A stretch of DNA of 64,000 nucleotides from assembly GCF_001574435.1 (NCBI RefSeq), contig NZ_LOCN01000006.1, positions 111,228 through 175,227 of the forward strand. The letters are read 5' to 3'. Source of the stretch: Moritella sp. JT01. Its GTDB lineage: Bacteria > Pseudomonadota > Gammaproteobacteria > Enterobacterales > Moritellaceae. A model generated the notes under the pieces. The model saw nothing but the letters and a program-made list of their open reading frames with translations. It did no database searches and was not told the origin of the DNA. Positions 38,381 through 47,028 of the stretch are shown piece by piece (the stretch's first letter is position 1; each line of letters begins with the position of its first letter). The position numbers and the translations under genes are program-made.

Positions 38381-39574
38381 ATGTCAGAGTTTAAAGAATT
38401 TTCACTTTTAGAGTCAATTATTGACCGCGTTAGCCTTAAAGGCTATAAACAGCCCACACCAATCCAAAAAGAATGTATCCCAGCTCTTATTAATGGGAAT
38501 GATCTTCTTGGTATAGCGCAAACGGGAACAGGAAAAACGGCGGCCTTTTCATTGCCTATTATCAATAATTTGGGGCGCAATAAAATAGATATCAACGCTA
38601 AGAGCACGCGTTCGCTCATACTAACACCCACGAGAGAGCTGGCCTCGCAAATAATGCAAAACATTGATGACTACTCTGATGGTTTAGGGCTTAAAACTAA
38701 GGTTGTTTATGGTGGTGTAGGAAGACAAGATCAAGTTGACTCTATCGCACTTGGACTTGATATTTTAGTGGCCACCCCTGGAAGGTTATTGGATTTAATT
38801 AAAACGGGCGATATAAATTTTAAGGCGTTAGAAGTATTTGTGTTAGATGAAGCAGATACAATGCTTGATATGGGGTTCTTTAAGGATGTTCAAAGCATCA
38901 TATCTAAACTGCCAAAGAACCGACAAACACTATTGTTTTCAGCTACTATGCCTCCTGAAATAGAGATACTTGCAGAAGCAATATTAACGGACCCAACAAA
39001 AATTCAAATTACTGCTAAAACGGTTACTATCGACTTGATTAATCAAAGTGTATACCATCTTGAAAAATCGAATAAAGTACCTTTGCTATTTAATATCCTG
39101 AAAGAAACTGACTATGAAAAAGTGCTCATCTTTTGCAAAACAAAGCATGGCGCTGACATCATTGTTCAAGCACTAGAAGAAGCATCAATAACTGCCGCTA
39201 GCCTTCACAGTGGTAAAACACAAGCAGTTAGGGAGAAAGCGTTACAAAACTTTAAAGATTCTAATTTAAGAGTATTAGTTGCAACTGATGTTGCTGCTCG
39301 TGGCATTGATGTTGATAATATTACTTTAATCATTAACTATAACCTTCCTGAAGATCCAAGAAACTACATACACCGTATAGGACGAACTGCTCGTGCCGGG
39401 AAAAGTGGAATGGCCATTTCATTTGTTGTAGAAAATGATATAACGCTATTAAATAATATTGAAAAGCGCATAGGGCAAGCCATTCCTGTTGTTACAGAAC
39501 AGCCTTTCCATAAAGAGTTTTCAAAAGCGCCTAAAAAAGTCAAAAAAAAGGTTAAAAAAATAAATAGAAGGTGA
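38381..39574 (+). CDS. DEAD-box RNA helicase, RhlE-like
   Basis: A 397-residue helicase with all canonical motifs: Q motif (FSLLESIIDR, YKQPTPIQKE), Walker A AQTGTGKTAAF, PTRELA, GG, TPGR, DEAD in VFVLDEADTM, SAT, and in the second domain ARGIDV and HRIGRTARAG. A short basic tail (KKVKKKVKKINRR) replaces the longer tails of many paralogues. It unwinds structured RNA using ATP in the cytoplasm, in ribosome assembly or cold adaptation. The ATG at 38381 is chosen over an upstream TTG at 38357. Codon use is more AT-rich than typical housekeeping helicases, and a dispersed repeat follows, so it may be an acquired paralogue. Confidence 0.92.
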   Translation: MSEFKEFSLLESIIDRVSLKGYKQPTPIQKECIPALINGNDLLGIAQTGTGKTAAFSLPIINNLGRNKIDINAKSTRSLILTPTRELASQIMQNIDDYSDGLGLKTKVVYGGVGRQDQVDSIALGLDILVATPGRLLDLIKTGDINFKALEVFVLDEADTMLDMGFFKDVQSIISKLPKNRQTLLFSATMPPEIEILAEAILTDPTKIQITAKTVTIDLINQSVYHLEKSNKVPLLFNILKETDYEKVLIFCKTKHGADIIVQALEEASITAASLHSGKTQAVREKALQNFKDSNLRVLVATDVAARGIDVDNITLIINYNLPEDPRNYIHRIGRTARAGKSGMAISFVVENDITLLNNIEKRIGQAIPVVTEQPFHKEFSKAPKKVKKKVKKINRR

Positions 39575-39586
39575 GAATATCGAGTC

Positions 39587-39640
39587 TGAGTTACGACTCT
39601 AAGCCACTTTGGGAGAAGTGAAGGCATCTAGCTGATACCC
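39587..39640 (+). repeat. Dispersed repeat, copy 3
   Basis: GAGTTACGACTCTAAGCCAC followed by TTTGGGAGAAG, directly after the helicase gene, matches GAGTAATAACTCTAGGCCAC and TTTGGAGCATAA at 45856-45888. Confidence 0.6.
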
Positions 39641-39847
39641 TCACATTCGTTGTGCGTAGTGAGCAGAGCCTCTTAGCATGTGGTCAAATTTACTGTATCA
39701 CTACATTTAGATGAGATAACAGAAAAAGACTCGTGGAACTGCTGCTTGGTCGAGAAAAAACATGAATCTAAGAGCAAATGCCTTTTATTCTTCCTATACT
39801 CAATGCAGTTCTTTTAACCGTCGTAATATGCTGAGATAAGGAAGACA

Positions 39848-40816
39848 ATGGCCTCTTTATTTGATGTTGCTCGTCGAGTGATCACTAAACTTGAAATTGT
39901 GAGTCAAACCCTCAGTCTACGAAAAGTACGCGGGGAGGAGCCGAGTTATTCGCCCTCATCGTTGCCTTTACCGGATGTTGATATTCTTGTTGGAAAAACA
40001 GTGTTGATCAGCGGTGGGTCGCGGGGAATTGGTTTAGCCATTGCGACCGCGTGTGCTAAGGCTGGCGCGAATGTGGTGATTGCTGCAAAAACCACGATCC
40101 CACACCCTAAATTACCGGGTACCATTTATACCGCAGCGGAGGAAATTAATCAGGCTGGTGCAGGGCGATCAATGGCTATTCAGCTTGATGTACGTGATGA
40201 AATAGCGGTTCAACGCGCGGTGGATGAGGCTGTTGCTGAGTTCGGTGGTATCGATATTTTAATCAACAATGCCAGTGCGATCCATCTGGATAAGATTGAA
40301 CATACGCCCGTGAAAAAGTTTGATTTAATGTTTTGTATTAATGTCAGAGGGACATTTTTACTGACTCAGGCCTGTTTACCGTATCTGCGCCGTAGCCAAC
40401 ATTCCCACGTAGTGACCTTGTCTCCACCGATCAATCTCGACCCGAAATGGTTTAAACAATACGGGACATACACCACGTCGAAATATGCTATGTCATTATT
40501 GAGTCAGTCATTTTCCGAAGAGTTCGCAGCCGATGATATTGCCGTGAGTTCTTTGTGGCCGAAAACAGCGATCGCAACATCCGCGGTCGAAAACATGATC
40601 GCGGGAAAATTGATTGAAGGGGGCTGCCGCAAACCAAGCATCATGGCGGATGCGTGTCTCGCTTTGATTAGCCAGTTACCTTCAGACCATCAGAATGGCT
40701 TTTATCTTGATGAAGATGTGTTACGTGCACAAGGTGTTAAAGACTTCGATGCATACAGTTGCCATCCGGGTAAACCGTTACAACGAGATTTATTTTTGGA
40801 TTATGACCCACAATAG
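39848..40816 (+). CDS. Short-chain dehydrogenase, HSDL2-like
   Basis: A 322-residue classical SDR with a 50-residue N-terminal extension. The cofactor motif is LISGGSRGIGLAIA (TGxxxGxG type, suited to NADPH). NNAS is intact, and the active site is Ser in TLSPP plus YTTSK (YxxxK). It resembles hydroxysteroid dehydrogenase-like protein 2, whose natural substrate is poorly defined; fatty-acyl or steroid-like alcohols are possible. There is no sterol-carrier domain. AAGGAAGACA before the ATG is a good ribosome binding site. Its codons are visibly more G+C-rich than neighbouring genes, consistent with recent transfer. Confidence 0.85.
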   Translation: MASLFDVARRVITKLEIVSQTLSLRKVRGEEPSYSPSSLPLPDVDILVGKTVLISGGSRGIGLAIATACAKAGANVVIAAKTTIPHPKLPGTIYTAAEEINQAGAGRSMAIQLDVRDEIAVQRAVDEAVAEFGGIDILINNASAIHLDKIEHTPVKKFDLMFCINVRGTFLLTQACLPYLRRSQHSHVVTLSPPINLDPKWFKQYGTYTTSKYAMSLLSQSFSEEFAADDIAVSSLWPKTAIATSAVENMIAGKLIEGGCRKPSIMADACLALISQLPSDHQNGFYLDEDVLRAQGVKDFDAYSCHPGKPLQRDLFLDYDPQ

Positions 40817-40919
40817 ACGCTGTTTTCTCAGTGTAGTTGCTAAGTAATACTGGCCATCGTTTTCGATTCATTTATGTAAATTGTGTGTGAGAACCTACCC
40901 CATTTTTCGCATGATAACA

Positions 40920-40998
40920 TCTATGTAAAACCGAACGTTCACATTTTAGTGAGTAACCACTCTACACTTAGGGGCAAAATCGAGTTAGCCGTTCCCAC
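40920..40998 (+). repeat. Dispersed repeat, copy 4
   Basis: ATCTATGTAAAACCGAACG, then CACTCTACACTTAGGGGCAA and AATCGAGTTAGCCGTTCCC. It aligns over about 80 bp with the copy at 43265-43348 and partly with 45821-45930. Confidence 0.65.
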
Positions 40999-41000
40999 CA

Positions 41001-41945
41001 CTAATTTATCTTATTAAAAGAAGTCGCTATTTTTACAACTTCATTATCAATAGATTTGGAGATAAGCTGCCGTATCCAAATATTACCAGGGTCCCTGTCT
41101 TGTCGGGAATGCCAAAGCATAGATATTGGTGCAGGATCAATATCAAAAGATAACGGAACAACAACAAGCGTTTTTGCACTAACCGCACTAGCCACTACAG
41201 ATTGGGGTGTAACACAAACAAGATCACTCTGTTGTAACATTGATGCGACGAGTGAAAAATGATTTACCGCCATCGCTATTTTTCTTTTCACTCCCATTGA
41301 TTCTAGAACATCATCAACATTGGCGCGGGCTTCTCCTGATAACGAAACCATTAGGTGATCTTCTAAAAGATACTGTGCTAGTGGTAATACACCTTTCGAG
41401 TCCAGTAACTTTAATAATCGATGACCCGGTCTAACAACACAAACCAGTTTATTATTAAACAACCAGGTAGCATTAATATTTTTATAATTTCCAACATAAT
41501 AATGCACTGCAAGATCAATAGAAGCATCCAATAGTAGCTCTTCGGTATTACGATGAATCGGCACCGAGTGAATACAAATATTTGGAGCCTTTACTTCCAT
41601 TAGCTGACGTAAAGGCAACCATAGCATATCGGCTGGATGCTCCGTTATTCCAATTCGAAATACACGCTCAGAACTAGCGGGATCAAAGTGATTTTGGGTA
41701 TTCATTTCACGAATCTCCAGCAATGGAGTTCTAAATTTTTGCCATAAGACGATCGCTCTAGGTGTTGGTCTAATCCCCCTCCCTTGTTTTACAAATAGCG
41801 GATCATTCCAAACAAGACGCATTCGAGCCACCGCATTTGATACCGCAGGTTGCGTCATACCAACCCTAGATGCAGCTAATGTAATTGAACCTTCCTCTAT
41901 GATCGCGTCAAAAACAACGAGAAGATTTAAATCTACCTTTGACAT
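41001..41945 (-). CDS. LysR-family transcriptional regulator, NodD-like
   Basis: About 314 residues. The N-terminal winged helix (VDLNLLVVFDAIIEEGSITL, then TQPAVSNAVARMRLVWNDPL) is of the NodD/PcpR type, followed by the PBP2-like effector domain with NHFSLVASMLQQSDLVCVTP. It is divergent from the MDR-family dehydrogenase at 42058 with 106 bp between them, which is the classic arrangement for a LysR regulator and its target. Effector unknown. An ATG at 41951 would add two residues. Confidence 0.88.
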   Translation of the reverse strand: MSKVDLNLLVVFDAIIEEGSITLAASRVGMTQPAVSNAVARMRLVWNDPLFVKQGRGIRPTPRAIVLWQKFRTPLLEIREMNTQNHFDPASSERVFRIGITEHPADMLWLPLRQLMEVKAPNICIHSVPIHRNTEELLLDASIDLAVHYYVGNYKNINATWLFNNKLVCVVRPGHRLLKLLDSKGVLPLAQYLLEDHLMVSLSGEARANVDDVLESMGVKRKIAMAVNHFSLVASMLQQSDLVCVTPQSVVASAVSAKTLVVVPLSFDIDPAPISMLWHSRQDRDPGNIWIRQLISKSIDNEVVKIATSFNKIN

Positions 41946-42057
41946 TGCCACTCCCTATTCATAAATATATCTATAGATACTATATAAACAATAAATTATA
42001 CCTATGTAAATAAATTGATTATCTTTATTTCACCGCAATTTAAACAATGGACAAAAA

Positions 42058-43062
42058 ATGAAAGCATGGAAAATTATTTCAGATAAAAATGAATTCAACA
42101 TCAAACAGCAGACCGTTCACTTAAGAACTCCAGAGCATGGAGAAGTCTGCATTAGAATTCGTGCCGCATCATTAAATAAGCGTGACCTTATGATCATAAA
42201 GGGCACATATCCTGGCGTGAAAACAGGTGAACTTATTCCTCTGTCGGATGGTGCGGGAGAAATTATCGCTCTCGGTGAGGGGGTGAGTGATCTTCGCCTT
42301 GGCGATCGTGTTGTTAATTTATTTTGGCGCGATTGGATAGATGGTGATTTGGCGCCAAACAATGCAGCTATGGGAAGTACTATACACGGAGTACTAGCAG
42401 AAGAAATTATATTACCTGCACACGCGCTAATAAAGATACCTGAATCTCTTAGTTTTGAAGAAGCTGCAACATTACCTTGTGCAGCCCTTACAGCTTGGAA
42501 CTCACTCATGGAATCAGGTAAATTAAAACCAAATCAAACAGTTCTTACACTTGGTACAGGTGGGGTATCTCTCTTTACATTACAGTTTGCCAAAGCTGCA
42601 GGTGCTACGGTAATTATAACCTCAAGTAGTAATGAAAAACTTGCCCGAGCCAAAGCTATGGGTGCCGACTTCATCATCAACTACAACACGACGCCTGATT
42701 GGGAAGAAGAAGTACTGCGAATAACTGAGGGAGAAGGTGCCCATTTCATTATAGAAACAGGTGGCCCGGGCACACTGAGTCAATCTTTAAAAGCAGCATC
42801 TTTCAACAGTCAAGTTACTATGATTGGAGTACAGGCCGGAGTAGATGAAAAAATATCGCCATTACCGATTCTATTTAAAAAAATACATCTCAAAGGCATC
42901 ATGGTAGGAAATAGAAAGATGTTCGAAAATATGCTTACTCAGATTGCGACCCATAAAATCAAACCTGTCGTTGATCAAATATTTGACTTCAACGATGCAC
43001 CTAAAGCATTCGAAGCTATGGAATCAGCCAAGCATTTTGGAAAAATAGTGATTGTGAATTAG
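42058..43062 (+). CDS. MDR-superfamily NAD(P)-dependent alcohol dehydrogenase/quinone reductase
   Basis: A 334-residue medium-chain reductase. The N-terminal GroES-like domain has NKRDLMIIKGTYPG and VIPLSDGAGEI-like segments; the Rossmann domain has LTLGTGGVSLFTLQFAKAAG. The catalytic zinc cysteine and the structural-zinc Cys cluster of true alcohol dehydrogenases are absent, so a quinone oxidoreductase-like or zinc-independent reductase is favoured. It is probably cytoplasmic and controlled by the divergent LysR protein. The substrate is unknown. No operon partner follows; the downstream gap holds two dispersed repeats. Confidence 0.85.
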   Translation: MKAWKIISDKNEFNIKQQTVHLRTPEHGEVCIRIRAASLNKRDLMIIKGTYPGVKTGELIPLSDGAGEIIALGEGVSDLRLGDRVVNLFWRDWIDGDLAPNNAAMGSTIHGVLAEEIILPAHALIKIPESLSFEEAATLPCAALTAWNSLMESGKLKPNQTVLTLGTGGVSLFTLQFAKAAGATVIITSSSNEKLARAKAMGADFIINYNTTPDWEEEVLRITEGEGAHFIIETGGPGTLSQSLKAASFNSQVTMIGVQAGVDEKISPLPILFKKIHLKGIMVGNRKMFENMLTQIATHKIKPVVDQIFDFNDAPKAFEAMESAKHFGKIVIVN

Positions 43063-43140
43063 TTGCGTATTAACCATTCATTTACATCATAGACTTCAGG
43101 TTTGTGAATCGGTTTGGGTGCATTTGCAAGTTAGTTTTCC

Positions 43141-43207
43141 AAGTCGTTTTTTGAGGGGGGAAGCACCTTAGCATCCAGATAAAAGATGAAAAAGCATTAT
43201 GCTCATA
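43141..43207 (+). repeat. Dispersed repeat, copy 5
   Basis: TTGAGGGGGGAAGCACCTTA resembles GTAAAGGGGGGGAAGCGCCT at 27787-27806. The weaker right part (GAAAAAGCATTATG) resembles the GCATTAC end of copies 1 and 2. Confidence 0.4.
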
Positions 43208-43264
43208 ATTGGTTTAGGGAGCTGTTGTGATATGACAAATCACTTCCATTCCTCACATCAGAAA

Positions 43265-43348
43265 ATCTATGGCAAATAACTATGTTCATATTACGACTGA
43301 TTCAAAGCTCTAACTCATTTTGGGGCAAATTCAAGTTAGCCTTTCCCC
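43265..43348 (+). repeat. Dispersed repeat, copy 6
   Basis: ATCTATGGCAAATAACTATG, then CTCTAACTCATTTTGGGGCA and AATTCAAGTTAGCCTTTCCC. It is the best partner of copy 4 (40920-40998) in the same orientation. Confidence 0.65.
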
Positions 43349-43533
43349 TAGCTCATTTTTCCCTAGCTCATATTTGGACATAAATTAGTTACACACATAA
43401 TTGCCACTCCTAAAGACAAATTGCCAACACACAACCGATTCAATGCATCGGAGGTTAAAATACTAACTAAAAATGGGGTGACAATAATAGTAAACTGGTT
43501 TACCATTATTTTACTATAAAGGAGTAGATTATT

Positions 43534-43953
43534 ATGTGGACTAAAACATCGAGCTTGATCGTTGACGGACTAAGTGCGAATAAGGTTTGGAAAGTGTGGA
43601 CAGATGTCAACCAATGGCACACTTGGCAAGACGATATTGAATATGCAACATTGGAAAGTGAATTTAAAAAAGGGGCTGTATTGAAATTTAAGCCTAAAGG
43701 AGGACCAAAGATTAACATTGAACTAATAGAAGTAAGAGAGAACTCAATGTTCATAGACCTGACTAAATTCCCTCTTGCCAGAATGTATGATTCTCATGAA
43801 CTAATAGAACACGGTAATAAATTGGAAATTAAATCGACATTAAAAATCGAAGGTCCACTATCATGGCTATGGAAGAAGCTTGTTGCTGAAAGTGTAGCAA
43901 GTGGAATGGATAAGCAATTATCTCGATTGATTGAGAAAAGTAAAAATGTCTAA
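43534..43953 (+). CDS. SRPBCC/START-like ligand-binding protein
   Basis: A 139-residue protein of the polyketide cyclase/SRPBCC fold: SSLIVDGLSANKVWKVWTDV, then WHTWQDDIEYATLESEFKKG, and a long C-terminal helix. These proteins bind hydrophobic ligands in a deep cavity. It overlaps the start of the following MarR gene by eight bases, so the two are translationally coupled and the MarR protein may respond to the same ligand. AAAGGAGTAGATTATT before the ATG gives a strong start. No enzymatic activity can be assigned. Confidence 0.75.
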   Translation: MWTKTSSLIVDGLSANKVWKVWTDVNQWHTWQDDIEYATLESEFKKGAVLKFKPKGGPKINIELIEVRENSMFIDLTKFPLARMYDSHELIEHGNKLEIKSTLKIEGPLSWLWKKLVAESVASGMDKQLSRLIEKSKNV

Positions 43954-44407
43954 TTCATCACCCTTTAAGCATGAAGCAGCAGATGACAGTGTAGGTTTTC
44001 TACTTTGGAAGATAACTACACTTTGGCAAAGAAAGTTAGCTGTAGTATTAGGGGGTTTTGGAATTACCCAAACTCAATTTGCAATTCTAGCTTCATTAAG
44101 ATGGTTTCAAGATAACCAAAAATTGGCCACGCAAACCAATTTAGTTGAGCACACTAAAATTGATAAAATGACAATATCTAAAGCAATTCGAAAGCTCGAA
44201 TTAAATGGTTTAGTCGAACGTACTTCCTCATTATCTGATGCGCGAAACACCAATGTTCAATTCACAAAAGAAGGAAATAGTTTAATAATTAAAGCTATCT
44301 TTACCATTGAAACTGCTGATGACGAATTTTTTTCCTGCTTAACCGAGAGTCAACTTAAGCAATATAAATCTCTGACATCATCACTAATAAAAAGTAATAC
44401 TTTATAA
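43946..44407 (+). CDS. MarR-family transcriptional regulator
   Basis: About 153 residues with a MarR winged helix: GITQTQFAILASLRWFQDNQ, KIDKMTISKAIRKLELNGLV (recognition helix), then ERTSSLSDARNTNVQFTKEG (wing). The ATG at 43946 overlaps the SRPBCC stop codon; an upstream in-frame start at 43931 is less likely. It probably regulates its own two-gene unit in response to a small phenolic or hydrophobic compound, as is usual in the family. Effector unknown. Confidence 0.85.
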   Translation: MSNSSPFKHEAADDSVGFLLWKITTLWQRKLAVVLGGFGITQTQFAILASLRWFQDNQKLATQTNLVEHTKIDKMTISKAIRKLELNGLVERTSSLSDARNTNVQFTKEGNSLIIKAIFTIETADDEFFSCLTESQLKQYKSLTSSLIKSNTL

Positions 44408-44444
44408 ATCAAAGAAAATATAGAAATCTTCTATAGGAGGTATT

Positions 44445-44951
44445 TTGATAAAATTTTGGTGTGGTGTCGTTTCTCGTGAACACATTAAACGAGGAGTCGT
44501 AGGAGGATTTTGCCAAGTATGCCATGGTAAACCTGCACCTTTAAATAGAATGTCAGTTGGTGACGGGATTGTTTTTTACTCACCCACTCTCGAATTCAAG
44601 GGTAAGGAACAATGCCAGAAATTTACAGCTATTGGCCGAGTCATAGGAGAAGATAGCTATCAGTTTCAAATGGCACCAGACTTCATTCCATACCGCCGAG
44701 ATATTGCATATATAAGTGGTAAGGAAGTAGCAATTCGTCCAATGCTCGATAAGTTAGAATTTACTACAGGAAATAGAAACTGGGGCTTTAAATTAAGGTT
44801 TGGTCATTTTGAGCTATCACAGCACGATTTCTTTACTATAGGTCAACAAATGGTAGGCCTTGTTACTTTAACTGAAACCTTTAACTTGTATGATTGCACG
44901 GTATCAAATGTTCAACATCAGGGTGAGTTATGGGATGATTTTCCCGTTTAG
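44445..44951 (+). CDS. EVE-domain protein
   Basis: A 168-residue protein of the EVE (PUA-like) family. KFWCGVVSREHIKRGVVGGF and CQVCHGKPAPLNRMSVGDGI are its hallmark N-terminus, followed by YSPTLEFKGKEQCQKFTAIG and RRDIAYI. EVE domains are thought to recognise modified bases in DNA or RNA and are often linked to restriction or other defence systems, though no defence genes adjoin here. The start is a TTG; AGGAGGT at 44435-44441 lies just before it and supports that choice. It is 37 bp after the MarR gene in the same direction. Confidence 0.85.
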   Translation: MIKFWCGVVSREHIKRGVVGGFCQVCHGKPAPLNRMSVGDGIVFYSPTLEFKGKEQCQKFTAIGRVIGEDSYQFQMAPDFIPYRRDIAYISGKEVAIRPMLDKLEFTTGNRNWGFKLRFGHFELSQHDFFTIGQQMVGLVTLTETFNLYDCTVSNVQHQGELWDDFPV

Positions 44952-44962
44952 TACTTAGCAAT

Positions 44963-45055
44963 ACATAACGTACCCCATTGCCCCGTAAACACAAAACACA
45001 ACCTTGAACTGAAAATTACAAGCGTTGGGAATCTGTCTTAAACGCTTGTTATATG
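44963..45055 (-). repeat. VCR-like attC recombination site (integron cassette remnant)
   Basis: Read on the minus strand it starts ATATAACAAGCGTTTAAGAC, continues CCCAACGCTTGTAATTTTCA then GTTCAAGG, and ends TACGTTATG. The left two thirds match Vibrio-type attC sites closely. The right third lacks the usual GTTTAAGCGGGC arm, so the site may be degenerate. It sits 13 bp past the 3' end of the minus-strand GNAT gene, the correct place and orientation for a gene cassette. Confidence 0.6.
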
Positions 45056-45067
45056 TGGAGTTCAAAA

Positions 45068-45526
45068 CTAAAAATACGCAGGTATTGAGCCATGAAGTCC
45101 CGATGGCGCGTTTGAACTAAACATGCAATCAGAGCCCTCAATACAGACAAAACCAAGCTTGCTATAAAACTTATGGTCAATATCACTATGTAAGAATACG
45201 GCTTTGCAGTTGTGATTAGCGAGCAACTCCTTCGTGACTAAAGTTATCATGTGAGATGCATAACCTTTACCACGGAGGCTTGGTGGCGTTGCTATTGAGC
45301 CCACCCCAAAACAATCGTCTTTGAGCCCAAACATACCGCTGTAAACAATGAGAGACGATACGATTTGATCGTTTTCCATTAGCACATACCAAGTACCCGC
45401 TCGATACTTTTCACTGCTGCGACAGCCTGCTAGATACTCTTCAAAAGAAAGACCATCATTCCACGTATCAAAGCCCATAGCATAAATAACATCTAGCTCA
45501 CGAGCCTTTACTTCTCTTAAGTGCAT
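45068..45526 (-). CDS. GNAT N-acetyltransferase, probable integron cassette gene
   Basis: About 152 residues. The GNAT core is GVGSIATPPSLRGKGYASHM, holding the acetyl-CoA loop R-G-K-G-Y-A, followed by VTKELLANHNCKAVFLHSDI and YSKLGFVC. The frame is open to 45610, but the ATG at 45526 (MHLREVKARELDV) gives a normal GNAT N-terminus; its ribosome binding site is poor, as is common in cassette genes. An attC-like site follows the stop codon, suggesting arrival as a gene cassette. The acceptor substrate is unknown. Confidence 0.78.
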   Translation of the reverse strand: MHLREVKARELDVIYAMGFDTWNDGLSFEEYLAGCRSSEKYRAGTWYVLMENDQIVSSLIVYSGMFGLKDDCFGVGSIATPPSLRGKGYASHMITLVTKELLANHNCKAVFLHSDIDHKFYSKLGFVCIEGSDCMFSSNAPSGLHGSIPAYF

Positions 45527-46005
45527 CCTTGTAACCCCCGTATTGACCAAGACGTAAACTATCATCAAACAGTACCAAATTTGTAAGTTATTACAAATAG
45601 ATAACTTCAATTAACGGCCCTAAATCAAATAAAGCGAAGAAAAAACAAGAATCATATTTATATAGACCCGTGTAAATGCATAACCAAAAATAAAGTTTAC
45701 ATTTCATACTTATACGATTTAAGGAAGTTAAAAATGAAGATTATTTGGCAGTATCACGATGCCCACCACAAATGATTAAATCCTATTATACCTGTATATG
45801 AAGCTAGGTTTTCGATAACAAAATATATGTAAAATCAATATCACTATATTGTGGGAGAGTAATAACTCTAGGCCACTTTGGAGCATAAATGGATTAGCGT
45901 TGATGCTTCAAAGGTGTTATAGCATTCCTTCGATATCCACTCTGTTTTAAAACTTCTAAAAAATCGTTCCGTAGGCACTCTGTGTCCCAACAATTTCCGC
46001 ATCGG
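45527..46005. other. Intergenic region with dispersed repeat
   Basis: About 480 bp between the GNAT gene and the AraC-type regulator. It contains a GTTA boundary-like base run near 45612, a 13-codon open frame at 45734 that I do not credit, and repeat copy 7 at 45821-45930. Nothing else is recognised. Confidence 0.45.
45821..45930 (+). repeat. Dispersed repeat, copy 7 (most complete)
   Basis: ATATATGTAAAATCAATATC, GAGTAATAACTCTAGGCCAC, TTTGGAGCATAAATGG, ATTAGCGTTGATGCTTCAAA and GGTGTTATAGCATTCC. It contains both the left part shared with copies 3, 4 and 6 and the right part shared with copies 1 and 2. Confidence 0.6.
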
Positions 46006-46863
46006 CTACTTAAATTTTAATCTGTATTTAGAGGGGGTTAGGTGCTTATATTCTTTGAACAACCGATTAAAGTTCGCTTGGTTTCTATAGCCTACTTTTT
46101 CTGCGATTAAGCTAATTGATAAATTCGTTGTCGTAAGCAATTGAGCTGAATAATTCAGCCTAAGCTTCTTTAGGTACTGACTAAAACTTTCATTGAAATT
46201 CTGTATAAACCAACGATGAATGGTGTTTTCACTAACATACATATAATTTGCTAACTTTTTTAATGTTATATCCGATGCAAAATGGTTATCAATGTACTGA
46301 CAAACTCGGTCAATTTTATTGTTGTTATGGTGTGTTGTGTTTTTCTTTACATCTGTTGAACGTGAAAGTAAGGTTAAACTTGATTGGTCTGCATATAATT
46401 CAGCCAGTACTTGAATCAATACAGCAAGTTGTCCTATGGAAGAAAGGCTTTCAAAGTTGTTTAGGTGCTTATAAACCATCTCTGCTGTTTTAGGTGAAAA
46501 ACTAAGCCCTTTATTCGCGCGTTGAAGTAAAGGTGCTAACTGCCTCAACTCAACACAGCTGTACATTGCTTTGGCTATCCACTCTTCTCTAAACCATATA
46601 ATATGGGTCTCACAAAGATTATTTTCATCTGTATCTATGGATTCAAAGCTATGGACAACGTTTGGTCCTATCAGTATTAGGTCATTGTGTTCTATCTGAC
46701 CTTCGTAAGAACCTATTACTGCTTTTCCTTTAAAGTTTCTATGTAAAACAAGCTCAAATTCTTGGTGAGCATGCCAATTTTCGGATTTGTAAATTTCTTC
46801 CAACATTTTGTAACGCCAAGACCAGCCTTGTCTTTGGGGTACTTTTTGTATTGTTGTTTTCAT
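46006..46863 (-). CDS. AraC-family transcriptional regulator with cupin sensor
   Basis: A 285-residue regulator. The N-terminal half is a cupin-like sensor (WHAHQEFELVLHRNFKGKAV). The C-terminal AraC domain has two helix-turn-helix units: ITLKKLANYMYVSENTIHRW and ISLIAEKVGYRNQANFNRLF, followed by KEYKHLTPSKYR. It is divergent from the SIS-domain gene at 47029 (165 bp), which it probably controls. The effector is likely a sugar or amino sugar given that neighbour, but this is inference. Confidence 0.88.
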   Translation of the reverse strand: MKTTIQKVPQRQGWSWRYKMLEEIYKSENWHAHQEFELVLHRNFKGKAVIGSYEGQIEHNDLILIGPNVVHSFESIDTDENNLCETHIIWFREEWIAKAMYSCVELRQLAPLLQRANKGLSFSPKTAEMVYKHLNNFESLSSIGQLAVLIQVLAELYADQSSLTLLSRSTDVKKNTTHHNNNKIDRVCQYIDNHFASDITLKKLANYMYVSENTIHRWFIQNFNESFSQYLKKLRLNYSAQLLTTTNLSISLIAEKVGYRNQANFNRLFKEYKHLTPSKYRLKFK

Positions 46864-47028
46864 GATTACTTGTCTACAACCTTTGGTTTAGAAATATGAA
46901 AATTGGGAACAGCCTAGTACATACAGTAATATATCAAGATAAGTATTACTTGTTAATGGAATAGTATTATATCTTGGGTCGTGGGACTGTAAGCTAGTTA
47001 TATCTATAACATACAGAGAGCATTATAT

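Larger units (their letters stand above)
43063..43533. other. Intergenic region with two dispersed repeats
   Basis: About 470 bp without an ORF. It holds repeat copies at 43141-43207 and 43265-43348, then a short direct repeat CCCTAGCTCATTTTT/CCCTAGCTCATATTT near 43345-43375, and the promoter region of the SRPBCC gene. Confidence 0.5.

Noticed and set aside
37103-39574. Defence island (WYL regulator, DEAD-box helicase, nearby EVE protein)
   Set aside because: No nuclease, methylase, toxin or other defence core gene accompanies them, and the helicase is a standard RhlE-like RNA helicase.
44445-45055. EVE gene as the cargo of the attC-like site
   Set aside because: The attC arms read on the minus strand, which places the minus-strand GNAT gene, not the plus-strand EVE gene, as cargo.
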